A DNA stretch of 64,000 nucleotides from Heterostelium album PN500. Taxonomy: Eukaryota > Evosea > Eumycetozoa > Acytosteliales > Acytosteliaceae. The notes under the pieces are model-generated. The model searched no databases, was not told the origin of the DNA, and saw only the letters and a list, made by a program, of their open reading frames with translations. The position numbers and the translations under genes are program-made. The stretch is taken from assembly GCF_000004825.1 (NCBI RefSeq), contig NW_008805072.1, forward strand, positions 1,370,435 through 1,434,434, read 5' to 3'. Below, piece after piece: positions 45,984 to 57,381 of this stretch; the stretch's first letter is position 1; each line of letters begins with the position of its first letter.

Positions 45984-48054
45984 TTAATAATGACTACTTG
46001 ATCTTTCTTTCTTTTTCTTACGATCTGAATCATCGATTGCCGATGATAGTCTCTTCTTGGTTGAGAATGATTCACGTCTCGATCCATTGTCGTCACCGTC
46101 GCTCTTGATGATACCTTCCTCGTCGCTCTCTTCGTTCGAGAGATACTCCAAGTATTGATTGAAAATCTTCTCACGCTCCTGCTCGTCTTCCAGTCGATCA
46201 AAGTCGGAAGCACCCGAAATCAGAGGTCTAACCTCACTCCACGTCGAATGCTTACTGATCGAACTGGTCTCCTCCAGTAACACCTTGAAATTTGAAATCG
46301 CTTCTCTTCTTCTCTTTTCAATCTCTCTTAGTTTCTTTTCTTCTCTCTCCTCCAGCTGTACAGTTTGTATTGAAATGTTAATTAATTAGTTAGTTGGTTT
46401 GTTGCTGCTGTTGTTGTTGTTGAAATCTTACATATAATAGGAAAGGTGGTAAATTGGCAGGTAATATACTGTTGTATTTTTCATGTTTCGATAGATCTTC
46501 TTTGAGTGACTCCAGAGTTGTTTTCGGTTTGTATTGATAGTTGAGATCTTTGATGATATCTTTTATCTTTTTGAAATCTTTGTCGTAGTTATCTTCCATC
46601 TCCTCTTGGAAGTCCGTAAACAACTCCAGTGGTGTAGATCCAGTTGTCTGTGTACTCAGATTCTCAAACACTGACAATCCATTGTATTTCTTATAGAACG
46701 ACTTCCACTTGGTAGCAGCATGTAACTCTCCATTTTGATATTTCTCATTCAAGAATTCCTTGTTTATTTGTAAAGAACAAGAAGAAGAAGTTGCTGTTAA
46801 TCTTTTGTTTACTTGACATTTGTACATTGAATAATAACTTACTCTAAATAATAATCTATATTTTCTTGCATCTCTCTTTAATCTTTCACGATCTTTACGT
46901 TGAATTTCCTCTTCTTTCTTCTCGAGATCCTTGATGTAGTTCTCGTAGGTTGTGAGCACGTCGAATCGGTCCATGGCAACGACGAGTGGATCGGCCTCGT
47001 ACTCATCTTTGACCTTGCGCCACTGCGATTTCAGATTGATCGTTGGATCGCTTTCAAACTTGTGACGCAGCTGCCGGATTTGATCGCGTTTCGCTTGTTC
47101 GCGTTCGTCTTTCTCGGTGTGCTCGAGGTCGACCATGTACGAGCGGAACAGGTCCTCTCGCTCCTTCTCGCTCTCTACGGCATCCCACTTGGGATCGCCG
47201 TCAAAGTAGAGTTGAGCGCGTCGCCAGCTCATCGTTAGCGTCACCTCGGGTGACTCTTTCAGCAGCTTGACAAACTCCTCACGATTTCTCTTCTCGCGCT
47301 TACGTTTCTCCTCCAACTCAAACTTCTTGCGATCCACCAGATACTCTTGAAACACCATCTTTCTCTCTGACATTGTTTTCAACACCTGGTATCGATCGTC
47401 ATTAATTATAATCTTTTGTGCTCTTTCAAATGACCATGTCGATCCAACATCATTATCATTCAATAACTCTTTGAAAATCTTATTTGCACTATCTTTATCC
47501 ATTTCTTTATTACCAATATTACTACTAATGCTACTGCTACTACTACTACTATTATTATTATTTCCATCACCACTTTCTTTAAGATTATTATTATTACTAC
47601 TACTATTTAAATTTGAAGTTGAACTACTATTACTATTATTATTGTTATTGTTATTGTTTTCGGGTTGTGATGTTGAAATTGGTGGAAATGATGATGAAGA
47701 TGTTGATGATGATGGTATTACATTTGTTATTGCAGTTGGTAATTCCCATTTTGTTTCCTTTGTAAGTTCATTGTGATAGTATTTCTTTCCTTCGGGTGTG
47801 GTATATTCCTTCCAGTTTGGAGGTAGTTGTTGAGATGCCGACGAAGGATGATGATACTGATGTTGATGTCTATGATGTTGATTGCTCGACGCCGATGTAG
47901 ATGAAGCACCTGCACCACCACCGGCAGTATACTGCTGAAAGTTTGCTTCATAGTTTTTCAACTCCTCCGGTTTCTCCCAGACAGACACTCTAGTTATCTT
48001 GTGATAATAAAATTTCTTGCCATCCGCTGCAACTGCTTCTGCCCAATCACACAT
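45984..48054 (-). CDS. prp40: Pre-mRNA-processing factor 40 (WW and FF domains, 636 aa)
   Basis: Exons 46843-48054, 46432-46758 and 45984-46355 give 636 residues. Two WW domains open the protein: WAEAVAADGKKFYYHK to VWEKPEE (residues 3-33), and LPPNWKEYTTPEGKKYYHNE to WELP (about 77-107). A Ser/Asn-rich linker follows, then several FF domains from about residue 195, with ANKIFKELLNDNDVGSTWSF and later FVKLLKESPEVTLTMSW. The C-terminus is Lys/Arg/Ser-rich. Prp40 is a U1 snRNP component that bridges the 5' splice site and branch point. The intron at 46759-46842 is exactly 84 nt with no in-frame stop, so it could be read through. It begins GTAAGT and ends AAACAAG; leaving it in would add 28 residues that break an FF domain, so I spliced it. 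Confidence 0.92.
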
Positions 48055-49099
48055 TATTATTTATTCTTTATCCTTTTTCTTATTATTATTATTTAGTTTT
48101 CTAGGTTTTTTGTTTTTTTTATTTACTTTTTCAAACAATACAATATTATATTATTACTATTATATCCTATCATACATAATATAAATCAAGTATTAATTAT
48201 AATTCATCAATCAAAAAATTAAAATCACTTTTTTTTTTTTTTTTAAAAAAAGCAAAACACAAAAAAGCATAGCCACATGATAATAAGTATTAGTTTGATG
48301 CACCTCTTTAACAATATTTCTATTAATGATTAAATCTATAGATTGTTTTATTTTTTTCTTTATTATTAAATTTTAATATATATATATATATTGTGTTTTG
48401 TTTTTTAAATAACTATCTTTTGATCCATGTATAACCACATTACCAACAGTCTACCTGTTTGTAGAATAATACCAAAGAGGTTACGAGGGGTCATTTTATT
48501 TGTTTTTTTCTTTCTAAAGAAAAAAGAGTTACTTTGGAAACTTTAAAGAAATACTTTAATGTTAATTAACATCTTGTGTTATTATTACATTATAGAAAGC
48601 AAACAATATAGACCTTTAATCGATTAGTAATAAGATCTTATTGATATTAAAAGTAGTTTAGGAAAAACAGAATTGTTTGAAGAATTATAATGACGAGACA
48701 CCTTACAATCTTATCTATTTGTTTTGAATCGATAAGAAGTTATCACATCGTGTTTTGAAGTTAACAATACTGAATAATAAATTTACCCAATGAAAAAAAT
48801 GAGAGGTTGAAAATTATTTTTTTTAAAACTAACAAAACTGTAGAGGAAACCAACCACTTTCGTCACTAATTTTCAAAATGTAAAAATTAAAAATTGGTGG
48901 GGTTAATGTGATCTACCTAAGCGGTTTTTTTTAATTTATTCGATTTATGTTACAATCAAGAGCCAGTTTTGTTATGGGTATTCATGTTTTATTAAAAGTT
49001 GTATTAAAAGGATTTACCATCAAGTTTTTTTTTGTAGTCTATTTTTTTTCTTTTTAGTTTTTGGTTGATTTAATTAATTAGTTAGCAGGTTGGGAAGAG
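48055..49099. other. Intergenic, about 1045 bp
   Basis: Promoter side of PRP40. Two patches are less AT-rich: 48420-48500 (with a hairpin CTACCTGTTTGTAG) and 48890-48925. On the minus strand ACCCATAA at 48972-48979 resembles, but does not fully match, the upstream element of dictyostelid small RNA genes. No coding gene is supported. Confidence 0.4.
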
Positions 49100-49540
49100 T
49101 TAATTTCATTTACTTGATTAGTTGGCTGGTGTTGGAGTGTTGTTTATTAATTTTAGAATGTTTCTGTGGATATCGAAGTCGGATATATTAGATTGGTTAG
49201 AGAAATCGAGTATTTTGTCATCTTGATAGAATTGAACTGACATGTTTCCAAATGTAGTGTTCGTCTTCGTAGTTGGCAATTTGTAGATGTTGTGTGATGT
49301 GTTTGAGGTTGAATTTGTTTAGGATGACTCGACAATTAAAAAAATAATGTGTATGTGGGTCAAAGTCATATGCTGAACATAGTTTACAACTGTCTTATTT
49401 GATGTATGCCATACCAAGAAGTGATCTTGAGAATCTGAATACTGTGTTTCTACCTCTGTGGTGTTTGATGATGTGAAATCTATTTTGGTGGGGGGAGAGA
49501 TAGATGAGAGGTTGAAAACAAAAAAAATTTTATTCACAAG
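49100..49540 (-). pseudogene. Coding-like minus-strand remnant or unrecognised short gene
   Basis: The minus strand here is GC-richer than flanking DNA. It carries short open stretches with ordinary amino-acid composition: one with SQDHFLVWHTSNKTVVNYV at 49319-49537, and another ending FYQDDKILDFSNQSNISDF with a stop near 49100. I could not join them with good splice sites, there is no clear start, and no family is recognised. It may be a decayed gene, or two small exons of a real gene in a model I missed. Confidence 0.3.
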
Positions 49541-49799
49541 ATAGTTTGCAAAACAATCCAGACTTTTGTGTGCCCATTCCTTTTATCACCAAAATAGAGC
49601 TATTTTCAAGGTGGTTTTGTTCTCCACAATAAAATTAAAATAAAATAATCTTTTTTTAAAAAACTATTATGCTCTCAATTTAATAAAACAAAATATAAAA
49701 ATAATAAAAAGTAGTAATAGTAGTAGTTGATCAAATTTTATTTAAAAATAAATTCTTTTTAAAAATATCTCAATCACACTTCTCTGATAAAGAAACAAG
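49541..49799. other. Intergenic upstream of the glycosyltransferase, 259 bp
   Basis: Likely promoter and leader of the gene at 49800. AT-rich, with A- and T-runs, no further features. Confidence 0.4.
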
Positions 49800-50651
49800 A
49801 TGTTGGAAAAAAAGAATTTACTTATATCGTTGGTTTTAGGTGTATTCCTAATCACTACTTTGATGATTCTCTATGGAAACTACCAGTTGGATGGCAACAG
49901 CAATTCCGATGTCGGTAGTAGTACCACCACCACCACATCGGTGACTACAGGCCAATCGATTCACAAATCCAAAAAGCAAAAATCCAAACCTACACCACCA
50001 CCAAAACCACCATTAGTTACATTCATGGTGCTGACGGCAGACGATTTCAAAGAGACTAGAACCAAGGCCATCAGAGAGTCCTGGGCACCCAGAGCACTCG
50101 CAATGGGCTGGCGAATTTTCTACTACTCTGAGACCGATCAAGGCAGTCCACACGACACTATAGCCACCAACGAAACCGACAAATCATCGTATGGAAACGA
50201 CAAGAAACAGTGGATGGCATGGGATCACATGGAATCAGTCGAGAATCCATCGCCGTTCTACATGAAGGTCGATGACGATGCCTATGTGTTCGTCGATCGT
50301 CTCAAGCGAACATTGGAGGGACTCGACCCAAGCGGAATCAAAATGTACGGTCGTTGCGATGACTTTTTCTGGGAGCCAAAGCCGTTTTGCGACGGTGGAT
50401 CCGGTATCATCTTGACGCGCGAAGCACTACAGGCAATGGTGCGATGGCACAACGAAGGCAAATGCAAAGACACCGGTCACAACGATCTCTCGACATCGTG
50501 GTGCATGGTAGACAACGGTGTCAAACTCACCTACATTCCAGGATTACACGGTGATCCACCCAATGATTGGAAGGAACTTGCTAACGATGTCACATGGCAT
50601 CATCTTAACCCCGATGATTTAAGAAGAATCGATAGATTATTTTATGATTAA
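49800..50651 (+). CDS. Type II membrane glycosyltransferase, GT31 (C1GALT/fringe-like, 283 aa)
   Basis: Single exon of 283 residues. A short cytosolic N-terminus (MLEKKN) precedes one membrane anchor (LLISLVLGVFLITTLMILYG), then a Ser/Thr/Lys/Pro stem up to about residue 72, then the catalytic domain: TFMVLTADDFKETRTKAIRESW, YMKVDDDAYVFVDRL with the metal-binding DDD, and GGSGIILTREAL, as in core-1 beta-1,3-galactosyltransferases and fringe. A Golgi enzyme that extends O-linked or related glycans of secreted proteins is likely. The acceptor cannot be told from sequence. The length is a little short for C1GALT1 (about 360). Confidence 0.88.
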   Translation: MLEKKNLLISLVLGVFLITTLMILYGNYQLDGNSNSDVGSSTTTTTSVTTGQSIHKSKKQKSKPTPPPKPPLVTFMVLTADDFKETRTKAIRESWAPRALAMGWRIFYYSETDQGSPHDTIATNETDKSSYGNDKKQWMAWDHMESVENPSPFYMKVDDDAYVFVDRLKRTLEGLDPSGIKMYGRCDDFFWEPKPFCDGGSGIILTREALQAMVRWHNEGKCKDTGHNDLSTSWCMVDNGVKLTYIPGLHGDPPNDWKELANDVTWHHLNPDDLRRIDRLFYD

Positions 50652-51269
50652 AAAAATAGATAATTTATAATATAAAATAATAATAGTGTAATATCACAAC
50701 AACCAACTAAAACACAATCCATCATCATCATCAACAACCAATATAACCACTAAAATAACAACAACCAACTACAAATACAATCTATAGTACTAACACTACT
50801 AAATATAATATTAAAATCATAGTTACCACTGAACAAACACAACACACAACACATACATACAAAATAAAAACACAAATAATTCACACACACACACACACAC
50901 AGCCATCCATAACATTATAAGTATAGATGGTTTTATAAGAAGAGATGAATATTTTTTACTATCTTTAGACATTAAAGAAAATATACATCATTATACTTAC
51001 TAAAGTATATGTTCAAAACATAGGGAATTCCTTTCCCCCACTTTTATATATTATATACAAGCCCATTTGAATCTTTGAAAGAATTACAAATAAAGAAAGA
51101 GTTTGTGTATGAACTTAAAAGTTAAAGGTTATATAACAATGGTTTTTATTTTTTTAAGAATTATTTGTTTTTTTATGATAATTACTACTAAAATCATGTA
51201 TATATTTGATTTCAAATTAATTTATTATTTCATTGTTATCAAGTAATTACTTGTTTTTATTTATAAATA
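50652..51269. other. Intergenic, 618 bp, CA-rich
   Basis: CA- and CAA-rich 3' flank with a CA microsatellite at 50882-50901, then AT-rich promoter sequence of the gene at 51270. No gene is seen. Confidence 0.5.
50882..50901 (+). repeat. CA dinucleotide microsatellite
   Basis: About ten CA units in the 3' flank of the glycosyltransferase gene. Confidence 0.85.
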
Positions 51270-51653
51270 ATGAAAATAACAATATTATTATTAATTTTGG
51301 TTGGTTTATTTACATTGTATGTCCATGCTCAATGGCCATGTAACACCTATTATGATATAGACTTCTCGACTGTTGTCAATGGTAAACAAGAAAAAGGAGC
51401 TATCTATGGTAGAGGTTGTCTCTTCGATGCCGATGAAACTAGAACCTACTCTATCTTTCCACCAGTGACCTCAGACAGAGTACCAGATCTATTCATGGGA
51501 CAATGGAACTACGGTGATTTCTCTGTCAGAAATAGAAACACCAGTGAAACTGATCACCTAAAGAGTTCATACACTGTTGTTTGGGGTTTTAAACCATTCC
51601 TCTATAACTTTACCTATAATAAACCAACTACATGTCATAGCAGAAGAAAATAG
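51270..51653 (+). CDS. Small secreted protein (127 aa), unknown function
   Basis: Single exon. Residues 1-20 form a signal peptide ending near VHAQ. The mature part has four or so Cys (WPCNTYY, GRGCLFD, TTCHSRR), Tyr/Phe-rich strands and an Asn-glycosylation site, ending in a basic CHSRRK. It looks like a compact disulfide-bonded extracellular protein. I recognise no family. Start context is an A/T-rich leader with ATG after AATA. Confidence 0.72.
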   Translation: MKITILLLILVGLFTLYVHAQWPCNTYYDIDFSTVVNGKQEKGAIYGRGCLFDADETRTYSIFPPVTSDRVPDLFMGQWNYGDFSVRNRNTSETDHLKSSYTVVWGFKPFLYNFTYNKPTTCHSRRK

Positions 51654-51834
51654 AAAGAAACAATACAAACCAGACTATTTATTCAAGGAAATGAATAAAA
51701 TGAAACAAATCAAATAAATCATTTTCATCAATCTTATAATATTTATATTTTTAAATTCTTTTATTATACTAATATTTGTTATTATACAATTATTAGATTG
51801 TTTTGACTATTATTATTATTATTATTATTATTAT

Positions 51835-54800
51835 TTATAGTAATTGACCAAGGTTGGGATAAAGTTGATCTATAACAACTCTATGAGCTTGATAAATTGG
51901 TGTAAAGTTTTCTTTAAAGTATATAATTGGATCTTCTACTTGTGGGATTGGATCGGTGTCTTGTTTCTTTGTGAATTGGAGTTGTGTGAATGTTGGAACG
52001 TAACCATCGGGTTGTTCGGTATCGATGTAGTTGGCTTGCTCCTCTTCGTTGGATGTGGTGGCGGCAGCAGCGGCCGGTTGTTGATTGGTAAGCAATTGGT
52101 ATTGACGGGTGGCAATGCTGATCCACGATTGCTTCATCGAGGTGAACATGTCGGGACTGCACAGCATCAGGGTCATACCGATAGAGATGATCTTCTTCTC
52201 GATGGCACCAGACACTTTGTCGCATGTGACAATCCAGAGTTTCTCAATGATCAGTTCCCAGAGACCGGGCTTCACTGTATTGCAAATGGTAATGGCGCGA
52301 GCAACACCGATCTTGTAGATAAAGACACCGAGGAACACGATGAAGCAACGGACAATCTTGTCGGTCTTGTGCGAAGAGATACGAGCGAGAATCACACTGA
52401 AAATCTGCACGATAAACGGCTCGAACTGTTCGTATTTCAGGGTTTCAACGATGGTCTCCAACAGGTAGAATCCTTCGTGGTCGTTGGCCGGCGAGGAAAT
52501 CAAGCTCTGGAAGACACCCAAGACGTTCTGGAAGTGGTTGGCCTGCACGATAAAGTCACCGTCCTTCTTAAAGTAGGCTTGCAGCAGACGCACCAAAGCT
52601 GGAACATTGGCGTTACGCTTCCAGAGATTTGGATGGTAGAGTGGTGGGAAGATTTCACGGTACGGTGCGAAACTCTCGATGCTGGCATTCTCGACGAGGA
52701 TAGCCAGTAGCTGGAAGGTGTATGGGGCAAACTCTTGGACATCCTTTTGGAGGACGTATTGGACGAGTGGCATAACGATCTTGAACGACTCTGGGACGGT
52801 GGCGATCGACTTTAGGATCGATCCAATCACTTCGAAGCAATAGTGGTCAAAGGCGTGGTTGCTGGGATTGTCGGCGTCGGTAATGGCAATCTTGGTGAAA
52901 ATCTCTAAAAGTTGAATCGATGTCATCTTGTCGATACGGCTAATCATTTGGAGAACGATTCTTGCGATTGGACGCATGGTACGTTCGTTTTGACGCGAGC
53001 ATGGGAATTCGAGTACCTTGACGAGTGGCAACAAGATACCCGGTAGATTCGATTGGAGATAGTCGGCAGAGATTCTTGGTACTCCTTTGTCTTTGACCTG
53101 TAAGAGATAGTCGATGCAGGTAGACGCATAGGTGTGTACGATATAGTCGGGATTGGCAAGACAGCTGATGACCAGAGTCAAGAGTGATGGATAGTATTCC
53201 ACTGGCAACTGGTTACGGAAGATGCTAATGAATTTGAGACAGTCGGCCACCAAGATTGGACGGTTGTCTGGCTTTTGGAGTTCGGGTGCAATCTCCTCAC
53301 GGAAAAAGTCGACCACTGGAACCAAGCTGTTTTGAGCGGCGTTGTTGTCACGCTTGACTGCCAGCGCTGTCACCAAGAAGATGGCACTGTCCTTGGAGAG
53401 CCAGTTCTCCTTGGGATTGGCACGGTAGTGGTGCAACAGGTTGTTGATATCGACAGAGAGCAACTGTGTGATTCGCGACTCGAAATACTTTCTCAAACCC
53501 TTGACCAACTCGATGGCTGCACGACGACGTGTGTCTGCGTCGCTACCCTCAATGTCACGACGCATATACTCTGTTGGATTGTCCTCAAACAACTCTATAT
53601 CGGCTTCCTTCAATTGAATGTTTGGTGTGACAACACACGAACAAATTTGTTTCAATGTTTCCTCCCCTTCGAACAATTTATATTGAATACTCATCGATAC
53701 TGTACTTAGGAATTTCAATGATGCATTGATAAACTAAAATAATTGATATAAAATGTTAATAAAACAAATATATTTCTACAAATATTATTTTAAAGCAATG
53801 TTAACATACTCTGTCATTTGTCATTGTATCTTCATTATCTTTGGTTGGTTTCGAAAGATTTGACAATAGATTCCAAACACTTCCAACGAATGGTTGAAGA
53901 TAATTGGAAAACTCATCATCGTAAAGCTGTGTATATAAATTTAGGATTTCGCAAATAACTGTATGAATTTGACTTAATAAAGATGGTTCCGTACCATTCT
54001 AAAAGATAGATAAAAAGAAAAATTAATATTTGTAAGATAATAATAATAATAACAATAATAGTAATCGAAACATACTTTTGATTCAATCAATTCTGGAATT
54101 GTTGTATTATAAGTTAAAAGGAATTGGAATTCAATGGTAAAGGCAGCCAGATTATCTTCAAAGAACTCTGGTAGATCGATAGAGCTGAGCGATAAGAATA
54201 TCTCTAACAAAGACAACATCGATGTGAACAAAATCTTTAATTGAACTGGATTGTTTGCTGATTCTTTAATTTGTTGTCCAATTCTCTGGATTGATTTGAT
54301 TTATATATATGCATAAGTGTGTTAAGGGAAGAATGTTTGTTTGTTTAAATTTTGATCAATAATATTATTAATACTTACACCGAATAACTGTAAATAGGTA
54401 GTTGGGAATAAAGAAAGAATGTATTGAAGTTGTAAGATGACTTGGTTGGTTTTGGTTTGATGACGATACTTTTTGAAGAGTGCATTCGCCGTCATCAGTA
54501 CGGGATTGACAATGTTAAAGTCGTTCGATTTGATCTTCTCGATGAGCTCTGGCAGCAGAGTTGGCCAGTCAGTTGGGAACTCGAGTTCACCGATGAAAGC
54601 GAGTGTCTCCATCAGTTGTGATTGGATGGCGAGTGGCACTCCCAGCAGCAGATTGACAATACCCTTCTTTATAGCGTCTTTGTCAGTACGCGAGATCGTT
54701 ACATCGTTGCTGTCACTGTTGGCCCAATGCTGCTTGACGTGATTCTTAAAAGCAATGGCCACTGCCTGACGCACTGAGAGATCCAACTGTTGTGATTCGA

Positions 54801-55024
54801 TCAATGTAGAGAGTGCTAAAAGCGATCCTTCACTCTTTAGGAATTCTTTGATTCTTGTTGTAGCTACAACAACATTAAAAAATAAAGAAGTATATTAATA
54901 ATCTAACAATATATATAGATAGATAGTTAAAAAAAAAAAAAAACTAAAACTTACCATCATCTCTTATATTTTTATCGAGTGAAAATGTAGCATTCTTTAC
55001 TAATTCTACAAGTACATCTGCCAT
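51835..55024 (-). CDS. xpo2: Exportin-2 (CSE1/CAS), importin-alpha re-exporter (950 aa)
   Basis: Exons 54955-55024, 54379-54863, 54076-54285, 53810-53998 and 51835-53733 give 950 residues, close to the family's 960-970. The protein is a HEAT-repeat karyopherin that returns importin-alpha to the cytosol with Ran-GTP. Family matches run the whole length: IAFKNHVKQHW, FPTDWPTLLPELIEKI, LPEFFEDN, YDDEFSNYL, and especially AFEDN-like ELFEDNPTEYMRRDIEGSDADTRRRAA in the CSE1 core domain, then DVQEFAPYTFQLLA near the C-terminal third. The N-terminal splice structure is supported by consistent phases. Confidence is very high. Confidence 0.96.
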
Positions 55025-55445
55025 TTTATTTATTTATTTATTTGTTTTTAATGATATATATATATATATATAGATATTAACTATAATAATTAAATATAAA
55101 TAATAACAAAAGATACAAACAACAAAAACACACAAAACACAAATAAATAAAAAATTAAAAAAAATTAAACTAATTGAAGTTGAATAAGTTTTTAAAAGCT
55201 TTCGCGCTTAAACGACCTACTGAGCTGTTTCCACGTCTTTTTTTTAAATTCAAATTTTGATCCTACTTTACGAATTTCGACTGTGAACTTTGATTTAGCT
55301 TTTTTTCTAAGAAAGTTTTTTGGTTTTTTTTTTATATTATTCTCAATCCTTTAGAAAAAATTAATTAATTTTTTTTGGTTTATTGGAGAAGTGATATTAC
55401 TGTAGTATAGTTTTATTTTCTCTTTACCTGTTTTTAAGATAGTTA
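55025..55445. other. Divergent promoter region, 421 bp
   Basis: The gap between the CSE1 gene and the plus-strand B-box gene is AT-rich with a TA-rich run near 55050-55070. A GC-richer patch at 55195-55240 is the only exception. No RNA gene is recognised. Confidence 0.45.
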
Positions 55446-57299
55446 ATGGATACAATTAGTACAGATATAGATAGTAGTGTTGTTGTTGATCAAAATGGTT
55501 GTGAAAAACATGCTAAAAGATTTAAATTTTTTTGTTTTCAATGTAATCTGTTGATTTGTCCCAGATGTCTAACACAACATCAGGCAGAATATCGTGATCA
55601 TCAATGTGAACATCTAGATAATATTAAAGATGCTTTATTAAAATTAGATGTTTTTAATATTGCTGATAATAATAGTAATAATAATAATAATAATAATGTT
55701 TTTAGTAATAATAACAATACCAATAGTATTAGTAATAATATTGATAATAAAGTCAGTAATAGTAATGAATATTTAATTAAAAGATTATTATATATTTGGC
55801 AAAGATTAAAATCATCGACAGTTGCAGCTCAATCATTAGAAAATAAAATCGGTGAAATCAGTTACCATTATTCACAGATATTCGAATATCTGATGACTCA
55901 AGAACTTAAATCAAAGAAACCATTACAATCTCAATTAGAAACAGTCGAACTAACAATACAGAAAGATTTAAAAGATTTATCATCTTTGATTGAATTAATT
56001 GACCATTCTAAATATTTAAATCAATTTGTTAATAACAGTAATAATAGTAATAGTTTATCAACATCATCAACCTCATCTTCAACATCATCAATATCACCAT
56101 CTGAAATATTTGATACAACAGATAAATACCAATTAGAAAACATTATTAAATCAGTTAATAATTCTCAATCATTATCGAAATTCATTACGACTCATAGAAA
56201 TACTTTGTTTAATAATAATATTAATTATCTTGATAATCAAGAGAACAATATTAAATTTATCAATCAAAAAATTCTGGATTTGTTTATAAATTATACTAAA
56301 AACAGTAATATTGATATTAATGATAATAGTTGTAATAATAATAATGATAGATATAATAATTCACAAGTAATATTTAATCGTAATGATCTAGAGGAATTTA
56401 AGTCGTATATAAATAAGATATCGTCAATCAATTTGATTGATAAACGTTTAAAGACATTTATGTTTATTACCAATCGTGATAAATCATATTCATTGCTCAA
56501 CTTGGATGAAAATGTTATTCAGACAGTGCATTGCGATACGTTTGACTTTATTCGTACCGTCAACTCAATGGTAACGGTTGGTCCACACATCTATATATTC
56601 AGCAGTTACTCTGAAGACTATCAGAACAAGTATTGTCGATTCAACGTTGAGACAATGTCAATCGATCACTGTGCCGCCATTGAGAACATAGAGATCGGAA
56701 GAACTGCCTCGGTTTGCTACGACGGTGTCTCTGACTACATCTACTTGATCAACGGATACAACGATGTGAAGAAACAACACTACAATAGAGTCGACCGATT
56801 CAACTGGAAGACTTTGACATTCGAAAAGTACTACGAAGAGCCGAGACAGCATAAAATCAACTACCTAAGAATATTGTCATTCTTTTTCAAAGGATTGATC
56901 TATTCCGTGCCGGTCGTTGGTAAATCACTACATATCTTTGATCCTGCCGATAAGACGATGAAAGAATTCCAATCGAATCACTTCTTTGAACGTTCATACG
57001 CCGCTTGTACCGATGGCAATGGTATGATCTATATTCTTTCAACCGATGGCAGTTTTCAGAGATTAAGCGTCGAAACCAAAGTATTTGCAAAGTTAAGCTC
57101 ACCGATGGAGACCAACAGCTATATCTCAATGGTATACCACCAAAACAAAATCTATCTATTTTCCAACGAAATCCTTATTTACTCCATTGAACATGATAGA
57201 TGGGGACCAGCTTTTTTAAAACTTACCGATCAAACGGCCAATGATTTTTCAAAGATTGTCAGAACAACATGTGGTGCTTCTTTATTCCAAAAATTATAA
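55446..57299 (+). CDS. B-box zinc finger protein with C-terminal kelch-like beta domain (617 aa)
   Basis: Single exon of 617 residues. Residues 19-58 form a B-box (CEKHAKRFKFFCFQCNLLIC, then CLTQHQAEYRDHQCEHLD), with the Cys/His spacing of the family. A long low-complexity, Asn-rich middle follows, with coiled-coil character near LESTVELTIQK-type sequence. From about residue 350 the protein has repeated 45-residue units such as GPHIYIFSSYSEDYQNKY, DYIYLINGYNDVKKQHYNR, GLIYSVPVVGKSLHIFDP and GMIYILSTDGSFQRLS, which look like kelch propeller blades. Similar B-box proteins are numerous in dictyostelids. There is no RING finger, so ubiquitin ligase activity is not supported by itself. Confidence 0.82.
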   Translation: MDTISTDIDSSVVVDQNGCEKHAKRFKFFCFQCNLLICPRCLTQHQAEYRDHQCEHLDNIKDALLKLDVFNIADNNSNNNNNNNVFSNNNNTNSISNNIDNKVSNSNEYLIKRLLYIWQRLKSSTVAAQSLENKIGEISYHYSQIFEYLMTQELKSKKPLQSQLETVELTIQKDLKDLSSLIELIDHSKYLNQFVNNSNNSNSLSTSSTSSSTSSISPSEIFDTTDKYQLENIIKSVNNSQSLSKFITTHRNTLFNNNINYLDNQENNIKFINQKILDLFINYTKNSNIDINDNSCNNNNDRYNNSQVIFNRNDLEEFKSYINKISSINLIDKRLKTFMFITNRDKSYSLLNLDENVIQTVHCDTFDFIRTVNSMVTVGPHIYIFSSYSEDYQNKYCRFNVETMSIDHCAAIENIEIGRTASVCYDGVSDYIYLINGYNDVKKQHYNRVDRFNWKTLTFEKYYEEPRQHKINYLRILSFFFKGLIYSVPVVGKSLHIFDPADKTMKEFQSNHFFERSYAACTDGNGMIYILSTDGSFQRLSVETKVFAKLSSPMETNSYISMVYHQNKIYLFSNEILIYSIEHDRWGPAFLKLTDQTANDFSKIVRTTCGASLFQKL

Positions 57300-57381
57300 T
57301 TACACAAACAAATAAATATATTTATCTTTTCTTATTTATAAATTTATTGTTTTTAAAAAGAACAAAGTAATATTTTGCTTA

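Noticed and set aside
46759-46842. Treating the segment as coding in PRP40
   Set aside because: It starts with a canonical GTAAGT, ends with an AG preceded by AT-rich DNA, and would break the FF domain alignment if kept.
48972-48979. ACCCATAA on the minus strand as an upstream element of a small RNA gene
   Set aside because: It is one base short of the consensus I recall, and the sequence about 60 bp downstream does not show snRNA, class I RNA or snoRNA features that I can recognise.
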